From F23-B02 sp963632825 (GTDB lineage Bacteria; Bacillota; Clostridia; Oscillospirales; Oscillospiraceae): a stretch of DNA of 10,778 bases. The translations under genes and the position numbers were made by a program. The stretch lies in the NCBI GenBank assembly GCA_963632825.1, contig CAVGWF010000061.1:1-10778 (forward strand). The letters are read 5' to 3'. Below, piece by piece: positions 5,884-10,778 of this stretch. A model generated the notes under the pieces. That model was not told the DNA's origin. It did not search any database and saw nothing but the letters and a program-made list of their open reading frames with translations. The stretch's first letter is position 1. Every line of letters begins with the position of its first letter.

Positions 5884-7560
5884 ATGAAGCACATAATCAT
5901 TGACGGCATAAGCTGTGAATTTGAAAATGCAAGAAATGTTCTCGAGATCGCTCGTGAAAATCATATCGACATCCCCAATCTGTGCTACTGCGAAAGCCTG
6001 TCGACATACGGCGGCTGCCGGCTTTGCGTTGTAGAGAATGAGCGCGGCGGCGTTGAGGCTGCCTGCACGATGATTCCCAGAGACGGAATGGTCATAAGAA
6101 CCAACACCGCCCGTCTAAGAAAGCACCGCCAGATGATACTTGAGCTGCTGCTGGCAGGTCACAGATCCGAATGCACCACCTGCGAAAAATCCGGCAGGTG
6201 CAAGCTCCAGTCCTACGCAAGGCGGTATAATGTTACAAACATACGATTTGCAAACGATTACTGCAAGCAGCCAATCGACGACTCCTCCCCTGCCCTTATC
6301 CGTGATCCTTCAAAGTGTATCCTCTGCGGAAAGTGTGTAAGAATGTGCTCGGAGGTACAGAATATCCACGCCGTTGATTTTGCAGAGCGCGGCATTGAGA
6401 CCTACATCTCATGCGGCTTTGAAAACAAGCTTGCCGACACGAAGTGTGTCAGCTGCGGTCAGTGCGCGGCGGTATGCCCCACCGGTGCCATCGTTATCAA
6501 GAATCAGGTCGCCGACCTGTGGAAGGCAATTTACGACTCTGCAAAAACGGTCGCCGTACAGATAGCTCCGGCCGTCAGAGTAGGTATCGGCGAGGAGTTT
6601 GGCATTCCGGCATCGCAGCCGGTTATGGGCAAGATAGTCACGGCGCTGAAAATGCTCGGCGTGGATTATGTCTTTGATACCTCTCTGACCGCCGATCTCA
6701 CGATCATTGAGGAGTCGGCCGAGTTCCTGAAGAAGCTCAAAAACGGCGACAAGCTGCCGCTGTTCACCTCCTGCTGCCCCGGTTGGATAAAGCATGTTGA
6801 AAATATGCATCCGGAGCTCATGCCTCAGGTGTCGACCTGCGGCTCGCCCATGGAGATGTTCGGTGCGCTGCTCAGACAGTACTACACCGACGAGGAGCTG
6901 TACTCCGTCGCAATAATGCCCTGCACGGCGAAGAAGGCTGAGGCTGAGCGTCCGGAGCTTGTTAAGGACGGCGAGAGGCTCATTGATCTTGTACTGACCA
7001 CTCAGGAGCTTGCAAAAATGATCGCCGAGGCCGGCATAGACTTTGCCAGCCTCCCCGATTCCGCGCCCGATCAGCCTTTTGCCGAGTACACCGGTGCAGG
7101 CGTTATATTCGGCGTTACCGGCGGTGTTACCGAAGCGGTAGTGCGTCATGTCATCGGAGCCACTACCGAGGAGAAGATATCCGGTATAGCCAGGTGCGGC
7201 GTCCGTGGTCTCGACGGTATAAAGGCATTTGAGGTAACTGCCGGTGAGCTCACGCTGAGGATCGCAGTGGTGAGCGGTCTCGGAAATGCCGACAAACTGA
7301 TAGAGAAGATCGAAAGCGGCGAAGAAAGCTTCCACTTTGTCGAGGTCATGGCCTGCCCCAACGGATGTATCGGCGGCGGCGGTCAGCCGCCTGCCTGCCG
7401 AAAGCAGAAGGAGCTCCGCAACGAGGGTATATTCGTAGCTGACGAGGATTGTGAGCTGCGCTCCTCAGAGCAAAATCCCGCACTTGACGGTATTTACAAT
7501 CTGCTGCGCGGCAGAGCTCATGAGCTGCTGCATGTTCACTATCCCGACCATCACGGATAA
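5884..7560 (+). CDS. hydA: [FeFe]-hydrogenase catalytic subunit HydA (H-cluster)
   Basis: A 558-residue catalytic subunit with the CpI-like modular layout: N-terminal [2Fe-2S] domain (C34, C45, C48, C61), His-Cys [4Fe-4S] site (H93, C97, C100, C106), two [4Fe-4S] clusters (C145, C148, C151, C155 and C188, C191, C194, C198), then the H-cluster domain. H-cluster signatures are TSCCPGW (295-301), MPCTAKKAE (345-353) and MACPNGCIGGGGQP (489-502), giving ligands C298, C347, C491 and C495. Residues matching the CpI proton path (E277, E280, C297, S317) are kept. The third motif has Asn where PGG is more usual. The short C-terminal small-subunit-like segment ends at GRAHELLHVHY. It lacks the extra C-terminal [2Fe-2S] domain of longer T. 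maritima-type HydA. It reduces protons or oxidises H2 with HydB and HydC. HydE/F/G maturases are not in the window. Confidence 0.97.
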   Translation: MKHIIIDGISCEFENARNVLEIARENHIDIPNLCYCESLSTYGGCRLCVVENERGGVEAACTMIPRDGMVIRTNTARLRKHRQMILELLLAGHRSECTTCEKSGRCKLQSYARRYNVTNIRFANDYCKQPIDDSSPALIRDPSKCILCGKCVRMCSEVQNIHAVDFAERGIETYISCGFENKLADTKCVSCGQCAAVCPTGAIVIKNQVADLWKAIYDSAKTVAVQIAPAVRVGIGEEFGIPASQPVMGKIVTALKMLGVDYVFDTSLTADLTIIEESAEFLKKLKNGDKLPLFTSCCPGWIKHVENMHPELMPQVSTCGSPMEMFGALLRQYYTDEELYSVAIMPCTAKKAEAERPELVKDGERLIDLVLTTQELAKMIAEAGIDFASLPDSAPDQPFAEYTGAGVIFGVTGGVTEAVVRHVIGATTEEKISGIARCGVRGLDGIKAFEVTAGELTLRIAVVSGLGNADKLIEKIESGEESFHFVEVMACPNGCIGGGGQPPACRKQKELRNEGIFVADEDCELRSSEQNPALDGIYNLLRGRAHELLHVHYPDHHG

Positions 7561-7602
7561 AGCACAATAATCAAAAAAGTCACAGGTTTTTTGACACGCT
7601 GG

Positions 7603-7637
7603 AAAATATACGGTGCATCCGCACCGTATATTTTTTT
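7603..7637 (+). terminator. Intrinsic terminator of the hydCBA operon
   Basis: A 14-bp perfect stem (7603-7616 with 7621-7634) has the tight loop ATCC and runs into a T tract ending at 7637. The core GC part is ACGGTGC/GCACCGT. It starts 42 bases after the hydA stop. Confidence 0.93.
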
Positions 7638-7670
7638 ACATTTTGTCAAGCATATTATTGAGGTGATACT

Positions 7671-7859
7671 ATGAACGCAAAAAATGGCGGTGAGCTGCCG
7701 CTCGGTCTCGGAATGGCTCTTATGCGGAACGCCGATGCTTTTCTATACTTCTCCGCACTTGACGCAAATCGGCAGAAGCAGATAATAGAAAAAAGCAAGC
7801 TGGTCAAAAGCAGCAGTGAAATGAAAAGCTTTGTTGACTCACTTGCGGCAGCGGATTGA
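7671..7859 (+). CDS. Small hypothetical protein, 62 residues
   Basis: A real gene is supported by a clear ribosome binding site (GAGGTGA, 7660-7666) at proper spacing from ATG, normal codon use, and a position between a terminator and the next promoter. The protein is small, soluble and without a signal peptide: a Gly/Leu-rich start (LPLGLGMALMRNADAFLYF), then a charged, helix-prone segment (residues about 30-58, with RQKQIIEKSKL and SSEMKSFVDSLA). This layout (GxGMAL..N..A..YF..L, then a Q/I/I repeat and SxxEMxxxVDxLA) recalls short uncharacterised proteins common in Clostridia; that likeness is from memory, not a search. No function can be given. No promoter of its own is obvious. Confidence 0.8.
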   Translation: MNAKNGGELPLGLGMALMRNADAFLYFSALDANRQKQIIEKSKLVKSSSEMKSFVDSLAAAD

Positions 7860-7879
7860 CTTCTGAAGTCATTTGTTTT
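7857..7879 (+). terminator. Weak hairpin at the end of the 62-residue gene
   Basis: TGACTT-CTG-AAGTCA (7857-7871) forms a 6-bp stem that includes the stop codon and is followed by TTTGTTTT. The stem is short and AT-rich, so termination would be weak; an operator-like palindrome is an equal possibility. Confidence 0.25.
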
Positions 7880-7940
7880 CATGGCGTGGACATCTCAGGC
7901 TTTTTGTTACTGATGCAGGGACATTTTTTGACCAAACGAC

Positions 7941-7969
7941 TTGTAAAACCGATTCAAATGCTGTAGAAT
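7941..7969 (+). promoter_or_regulatory. Probable promoter of the ilvA-ridA operon
   Basis: TTGTAA (7941-7946) and TAGAAT (7964-7969) are spaced by 17 bases, each differing from consensus by one or two bases. Transcription would start near 7976, just before the long inverted repeat. Confidence 0.55.
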
Positions 7970-7985
7970 TTAAATATAAATTATA

Positions 7986-8066
7986 CTGTCGATTGACAAG
8001 AGTTTTAACGCAGCATGAGCGTATTTGTGTCCCGGCAAAACCGTGTATACTCTTGTCAATCGGCGG
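7986..8066 (+). promoter_or_regulatory. Long-range RNA stem in the ilvA leader
   Basis: The arms CGATTGACAAGAGT (7990-8003) and ACTCTTGTCAATCG (8049-8062) are perfect complements. Including G-U pairs the stem extends to 18 bp (7986-8003 with 8049-8066), closing a 45-base internal region. A small inner hairpin (ACGC 8008-8011 with GCGT 8019-8022) is possible. The right arm ends 4 bases before the ilvA ribosome binding site GAGGTG (8071-8076). No T-box consensus or U-tract is present. It may be a riboswitch-like or protein-bound leader, or a stability element. Confidence 0.6.
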
Positions 8067-8082
8067 CAGCGAGGTGAATTGG

Positions 8083-9291
8083 ATGGAATTACAATTATCC
8101 GATATTGAGCTTGCCGCTGAGCGGCTTAAGCCCATTCTGCATCATACCGAGCTTGATATGTCCTCCACCTTTTCTGCAATGACCGGCGGAGAGATATATC
8201 TCAAATGCGAAAACCGTCAAAAAACCGGTTCGTTCAAGATCAGAGGTGCAAGCAACAAGATTGCCTCCCTTATTGAGCAGGGCGGCGTAAGCAGCGTTGT
8301 TGCGTCCTCTGCCGGCAACCACGCGCAGGGCGTTGCATATGCGGCTCACAAGTTCGGCATACCCGCCACCATAGTCATGCCCGCAAGCGCGCCTATCGCC
8401 AAGGTTCAGGCTACCGAGGGCTACGGTGCCAAGGTCGTCCTCTACGGTGACTGCTACGACGACGCTTACACTCGCGCCTGTGAGATATGCAAGGACGAGG
8501 GTGCAACATTTCTGCACCCGTACAACGACCCTGAGGTCATGGCAGGTCAGGGTACGCTTGGTCTTGAGATCCTCGGCGATCTCCCGACTGCCGATATGGT
8601 TATCGTGCCCGCCGGAGGCGGCGGTCTGCTTGCCGGTGTTGCAGCCTGCATAAAGCAGATAAATCCGCGCATTCAGGTCATAGGTGTGCAGGCTGAGGGT
8701 GCCGACGCCATCGCACAGTCGTTTAAGGCAAAGAAGTACATATCTGCGGATTCCGTTTCTACTATCGCCGACGGCATTGCGGTAAAGTCCCCCGGCGACA
8801 TGACGGTTGAGCTTATAAACAGGTATGCCGATGATGTCGTAACGGTAAACGACAACGAGATCTCCGAGGCAATACTCCTGCTCATGGAGCGCTGCAAACA
8901 GATAGTCGAGCCGTCCGGTGCAACTCCCGTTGCCGCAGTCCTCAAGGGCAAGGTCAATGTCAATGGCAAAAAGGTCGTGTGCCTGCTCTCGGGAGGCAAT
9001 ATTGATGTCAGCTTCATTCAGTGCATAATAAAGCAGGGTCTTGTAGCCCGAAACCGCCAGATGCGCTTTACCGTAACGCTTCTGGATAAGCCTGGCAGCC
9101 TTGTTAAGCTGCTCAATGACATTGCCGAGCTCGGCGCAAATATTCTCACCGTTGAGCACGACCGCCTCAGTGCCGGTCTCAATCCCAATCAGACAAATGT
9201 TCACATTTCCTGTGAGGTTGGCGGCAAGGAACACGGCGACAGGCTTCTGCACGCACTCAAGGACAACGGATTTAAGATCAGCATGAACTAA
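8083..9291 (+). CDS. ilvA: Threonine ammonia-lyase with C-terminal ACT-like domain
   Basis: A 402-residue PLP enzyme that deaminates threonine to 2-oxobutanoate via a reactive enamine, for isoleucine synthesis or threonine catabolism. The fold-type II core covers about 1-320: the PLP lysine is K52 in GSFKIRGA, followed by SSAGNHAQG (75-83), the phosphate-binding glycine loop GGGG (178-181) and the ring-contact serine S303 in LLSGGN. A single ACT-like regulatory domain occupies about 327-402 (MRFTVTLLDKPGSL, then ILTVEHDR). This one-ACT, about 400-residue form differs from the longer two-domain biosynthetic E. coli IlvA. The frame is open for 70 codons upstream, but ATG 8083 is chosen because it has GAGGTG at the right spacing and starts where the family starts. 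ridA follows 16 bases later. Confidence 0.95.
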   Translation: MELQLSDIELAAERLKPILHHTELDMSSTFSAMTGGEIYLKCENRQKTGSFKIRGASNKIASLIEQGGVSSVVASSAGNHAQGVAYAAHKFGIPATIVMPASAPIAKVQATEGYGAKVVLYGDCYDDAYTRACEICKDEGATFLHPYNDPEVMAGQGTLGLEILGDLPTADMVIVPAGGGGLLAGVAACIKQINPRIQVIGVQAEGADAIAQSFKAKKYISADSVSTIADGIAVKSPGDMTVELINRYADDVVTVNDNEISEAILLLMERCKQIVEPSGATPVAAVLKGKVNVNGKKVVCLLSGGNIDVSFIQCIIKQGLVARNRQMRFTVTLLDKPGSLVKLLNDIAELGANILTVEHDRLSAGLNPNQTNVHISCEVGGKEHGDRLLHALKDNGFKISMN

Positions 9292-9307
9292 TAAGGAGGA
9301 ACAAAAA

Positions 9308-9679
9308 ATGAAAACCGTATCAACCAACAAGGCTCCCGCAGCAATAGGTCCCTACTCTCAGGCTCAGATAGTCGGAAACATGGTCTATACCTCCGGTCAG
9401 GTCGGCATTGACCCCGCCACCGGCAGCGTCCCGGATGGTATCGAGGCTCAGGCTCATCAGGTGTTCAAAAACCTCACCGAGCTGCTTAAGGCCGCCGGAA
9501 GCGATATGTCCAAGGTTGTTAAAACCACTGTTTTCATTAAGAATATGGACGAGTTTGCGACCGTAAACGGCATTTACGCTCAGTATTTTACCGAGCCCTT
9601 CCCTGCCCGCAGCTGCGTTGAGGTCTCCCGTCTGCCGAAGGACGTTCTTGTCGAGTGTGAGGTTATTGCCGAGCTGTGA
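9308..9679 (+). CDS. ridA: RidA family enamine/imine deaminase
   Basis: A 123-residue RidA (YjgF/YER057c/UK114) protein. RidA trimers hydrolyse the reactive enamine/imine intermediates made by PLP enzymes such as threonine and serine dehydratases, forming the keto acid and ammonia. The substrate-binding arginine is R101 in the hallmark PARSCVEVSRLPKDVLVE; E116 matches the conserved glutamate of the active site, and GPYSQA (14-19) and YTSGQVGIDP (27-36) are family motifs. A strong AAGGAGGA site (9293-9300) precedes ATG. Standing immediately after ilvA, it is very likely the partner that clears 2-aminocrotonate made by IlvA. Its stop overlaps the next gene. Confidence 0.97.
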   Translation: MKTVSTNKAPAAIGPYSQAQIVGNMVYTSGQVGIDPATGSVPDGIEAQAHQVFKNLTELLKAAGSDMSKVVKTTVFIKNMDEFATVNGIYAQYFTEPFPARSCVEVSRLPKDVLVECEVIAEL

Positions 9680-10296
9680 TGACTCAGAAGGAGCTCATGC
9701 TTGCCGGCAAGCTGTATGATCCGTCCGATGAGGAGCTTGCCGCGCTGAGGCTCAATGCCCATAAGCTGAGCAGAAGATATAACGAAACGGACGAGGATCA
9801 GATTGCCGAGCGCGCCGCAATTCTTGCCGAGCTAACTCCGGATGCCGACTCCGGCTTGTTCTTACAGGGTCCGGTTTATTTTGACTATGGTCTGTTCACG
9901 CATTTCGGTGCAAACTGCTATGCGAATTTTAACTTCACCGTTCTTGATTGCTGTCCGATTCACATCGGGGCCAATGTGTTCTTCGGTCCCAATTGCAGTC
10001 TGCTGACTCCGATGCACGCTTTTTTGAGCGAGGAGCGGAATATACGCTTTAAGCCTGACGGCACCATGTATGACCTTGAATACGCAAAGCCCATAAGCAT
10101 CGGTGATAACTGCTGGCTTGCCGGAAATGTCACCGTCTGCGGCGGTGTCGCCATAGGCAGCGGATGTGTTATAGGCGCCGGCAGCGTTGTAACACGCGAT
10201 ATACCGCCAAATATGCTCGCAGCAGGCAACCCGTGCCGCGTTATACGCAGGATCACCCCGCAGGACAGCCTAAAGCTAAAAAAAGAACTCTTATAA
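9679..10296 (+). CDS. Hexapeptide-repeat O-acetyltransferase (Maa/NodL-like)
   Basis: A 205-residue left-handed beta-helix acetyltransferase of the maltose/galactoside acetyltransferase group. The N-terminal Mac-type helical part (LAGKLYDPSDEELAALR, about 9-25, and the SRRYNETDED region) is followed by hexapeptide repeats from about residue 70. The probable catalytic histidine is H113 (TPMHAF). The coil IGDNCWLAGNVTVCGGVAIG and the ending GNPCRVIRRI are family hallmarks. ATG at 9679 overlaps the ridA stop (TGATG) and is preferred; GTG at 9676 would add one residue. No strong ribosome binding site is visible, consistent with coupling to ridA. The acceptor (sugar, or another small hydroxyl compound) cannot be told, and a role with IlvA/RidA is only suggested by position. 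The product is presumably cytoplasmic. Confidence 0.93.
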   Translation: MTQKELMLAGKLYDPSDEELAALRLNAHKLSRRYNETDEDQIAERAAILAELTPDADSGLFLQGPVYFDYGLFTHFGANCYANFNFTVLDCCPIHIGANVFFGPNCSLLTPMHAFLSEERNIRFKPDGTMYDLEYAKPISIGDNCWLAGNVTVCGGVAIGSGCVIGAGSVVTRDIPPNMLAAGNPCRVIRRITPQDSLKLKKELL

Positions 10297-10300
10297 GCAT

Positions 10301-10337
10301 AAAAAAACTCCGAAGATCATGTCTTCGGAGTTTTTTA
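10301..10337 (+). terminator. Bidirectional terminator after the ilvA operon
   Basis: A 15-bp perfect stem (10302-10316 with 10322-10336, core CTCCGAAGA/TCTTCGGAG) has loop TCATG. It is flanked by an A run on the left and a T run on the right, so it has U-tracts in both directions. It starts 5 bases after the acetyltransferase stop and also ends the - strand miniprotein transcript. Confidence 0.92.
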
Positions 10338-10338
10338 T

Positions 10339-10374
10339 GGTACCGGCATATGATGTGGGGCATATGCCGGTACT
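10339..10374. repeat. Second hairpin beside the terminator
   Basis: GTACCGGCATATG (10340-10352) and CATATGCCGGTAC (10361-10373) are perfect inverted repeats around the 8-base loop ATGTGGGG. There is no T run on either side. It lies between the stop of the - strand miniprotein and the bidirectional terminator and may protect the 3' end or assist termination. Confidence 0.7.
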
Positions 10375-10383
10375 CTCAAGGAA

Positions 10384-10542
10384 TCAGAACTTGATATCGA
10401 CAGGCTTTCTGTCGAACATGGTGTTAACCTGCTTGTATGCCCAGCCGAGCACCTTCTGATCGAGGTTCCAGAAATAAACAACGAACAGAACGCCGACTAC
10501 CATGCTAAACAGCTTAACGGACTTTTTGCAGAAATTGCACAT
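10384..10542 (-). CDS. 52-residue membrane miniprotein with N-terminal CxxC
   Basis: A short open frame whose - strand start ATG is preceded by AAGGAG (complement of 10552-10557) at a 9-base spacing. The protein starts MCNFCKK, giving a C2-x2-C5 pair, then has one hydrophobic segment (about 9-25, LFSMVVGVLFVVYFW) and a mildly charged tail (about 27-52, with WAYKQVNTMFDRKPVDIKF). It looks like a single-pass membrane protein; by the positive-inside rule KKSVK would place the short N-terminus and its cysteines in the cytoplasm. The strong ribosome binding site, normal codon use, and a downstream hairpin and terminator support a real gene. I do not recognise the family. It follows a structured leader and the end of another - strand gene. 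Confidence 0.72.
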   Translation of the reverse strand: MCNFCKKSVKLFSMVVGVLFVVYFWNLDQKVLGWAYKQVNTMFDRKPVDIKF

Positions 10543-10574
10543 TAGCGTTTTCTCCTTTTTGAGCTGTTATTGAT

Positions 10575-10683
10575 GCCAAACAGTTCGATCAATCAGATCT
10601 GTTGGCGCCTGTATAGGTGTCAAAGAAATGCTTTTCGGGGCGCAGTCCCCCGACACGGTACAATGTTACCGGTCGGGCGACCG
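10575..10683 (-). other. Structured leader/spacer upstream of the miniprotein
   Basis: Four potential hairpins are packed here. One pairs 10575-10583 with 10599-10606 (one bulge; inner GATC/GATC). The others are: A, 10635-10640 with 10648-10653; B, 10649-10660 with 10667-10677 (11 pairs, one bulge); C, 10670-10674 with 10679-10683. A and B share 10649-10653, and B and C share 10670-10674, so only one of each pair can form. There is no T run, so it is not a simple terminator. Folding as RNA on the - strand is favoured by the gene direction on both sides. Confidence 0.5.
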
Positions 10684-10684
10684 C

Positions 10685-10690
10685 AGTATA
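10685..10690 (-). promoter_or_regulatory. Possible -10 box for the miniprotein transcript
   Basis: On the - strand TATACT (complement of 10685-10690) would place a start near 10678, just before the hairpin cluster. No good -35 box is seen at 16-18 bases. A TTGACA (complement of 10618-10623) further in has no convincing -10 partner. Readthrough from the upstream gene is an alternative. Confidence 0.25.
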
Positions 10691-10723
10691 GACTCATTAA
10701 ATCCTAAATACGCCTCTAAAAGA

Positions 10724-10778
10724 TTACTTCTTTGCAAGGCCCTTCTGACGAGCATACTCTGCTGCGCCGAGTGCGCCC
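10724..10778 (-). CDS. 3' end of a probable acyl-CoA dehydratase activase-like protein (partial)
   Basis: The last 17 codons and TAA stop of a - strand gene entering from the right edge, read as GALGAAEYARQKGLAKK. GALGAA followed by a short helix is the characteristic C-terminus of the BadF/BadG/BcrA/BcrD ATPase family (2-hydroxyacyl-CoA dehydratase activases such as HgdC). Only this fragment is present, so the family call is tentative and the specific reaction cannot be given. No terminator with a U-tract follows it; the next gene downstream on the same strand is the 52-residue miniprotein. Confidence 0.4.
   Translation of the reverse strand, partial: GALGAAEYARQKGLAKK

Noticed and set aside
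6409..7335. 308-codon - strand open frame opposite hydA
   Set aside because: It is a shadow of hydA, which carries all H-cluster signatures on the other strand.
7591..7596. TTGACA as a -35 box for the 62-residue gene
   Set aside because: No -10 box lies at 15-19 bases, and the terminator stem occupies that position.
7873..8082. N-terminal 70-residue extension of ilvA
   Set aside because: The frame happens to be open, but it covers the promoter and the hairpin arms, has no family similarity that I can see, and the internal ATG at 8083 has a proper ribosome binding site.
7976..8082. T-box leader upstream of ilvA
   Set aside because: No AGGGTGGNACCGCG-type T-box sequence and no terminator/antiterminator pair with a U-tract was found.
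8095..9330. 411-codon - strand open frame opposite ilvA and the ridA start
   Set aside because: It spans two genes of known families on the + strand and has no domain or ribosome binding site support.
10164..10394. 76-codon + strand frame running through the terminator
   Set aside because: It lies mostly inside the acetyltransferase gene in another frame and crosses a strong terminator.

Overview
The window looks like chromosome from an anaerobic, fermentative member of the Clostridia, probably a Ruminococcaceae/Oscillospiraceae-type gut or rumen bacterium. This is inferred from a trimeric NAD-linked [FeFe]-hydrogenase operon, strong AGGAGG-type ribosome binding sites, a TTG start, moderate GC in genes against AT-rich spacers, and tightly packed operons closed by strong intrinsic terminators. 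No phage, insertion sequence, CRISPR, rRNA or tRNA was seen.

Left part (1-3134): the last codons of a probable membrane protein on the + strand, then back-to-back terminators. A four-gene operon follows on the - strand, transcribed right to left: a Crp/Fnr-family regulator, a lipoprotein substrate-binding protein, a permease and a short ATPase. Together these encode an SsuABC/TauABC/NMT1-like importer of unknown substrate. The regulator's promoter (TTGACA-16-TATAAT) is followed by a perfect 16-bp palindrome, a likely autoregulatory operator.

Centre (3135-7637): a 391-bp divergent control region holds the regulator promoter, a clear + strand promoter (TTTACA-17-TATAAT) and a Rex-like site. 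It leads into hydC-hydB-hydA, encoding the 24-kDa-like [2Fe-2S] subunit, the NADH/FMN flavoprotein and the H-cluster catalytic subunit. The complex should couple NADH, and probably ferredoxin, to H2. A strong terminator ends the operon.

Right part (7638-10778): a 62-residue hypothetical protein; then an operon of ilvA (threonine ammonia-lyase), ridA (enamine deaminase, which clears the reactive product of IlvA) and a hexapeptide-repeat acetyltransferase. The ilvA leader contains a long-range 18-bp RNA stem. Past a bidirectional terminator lie, on the - strand, a 52-residue membrane miniprotein with an N-terminal CxxC, a structured 181-bp spacer with overlapping, mutually exclusive hairpins, and the 3' end of a gene resembling acyl-CoA dehydratase activases.

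Most of the window is recognisable metabolism. The least explained parts are the two structured leaders (7986-8066 and 10575-10683), the two small proteins, and the importer with its own Crp/Fnr regulator and operator beside the hydrogenase.
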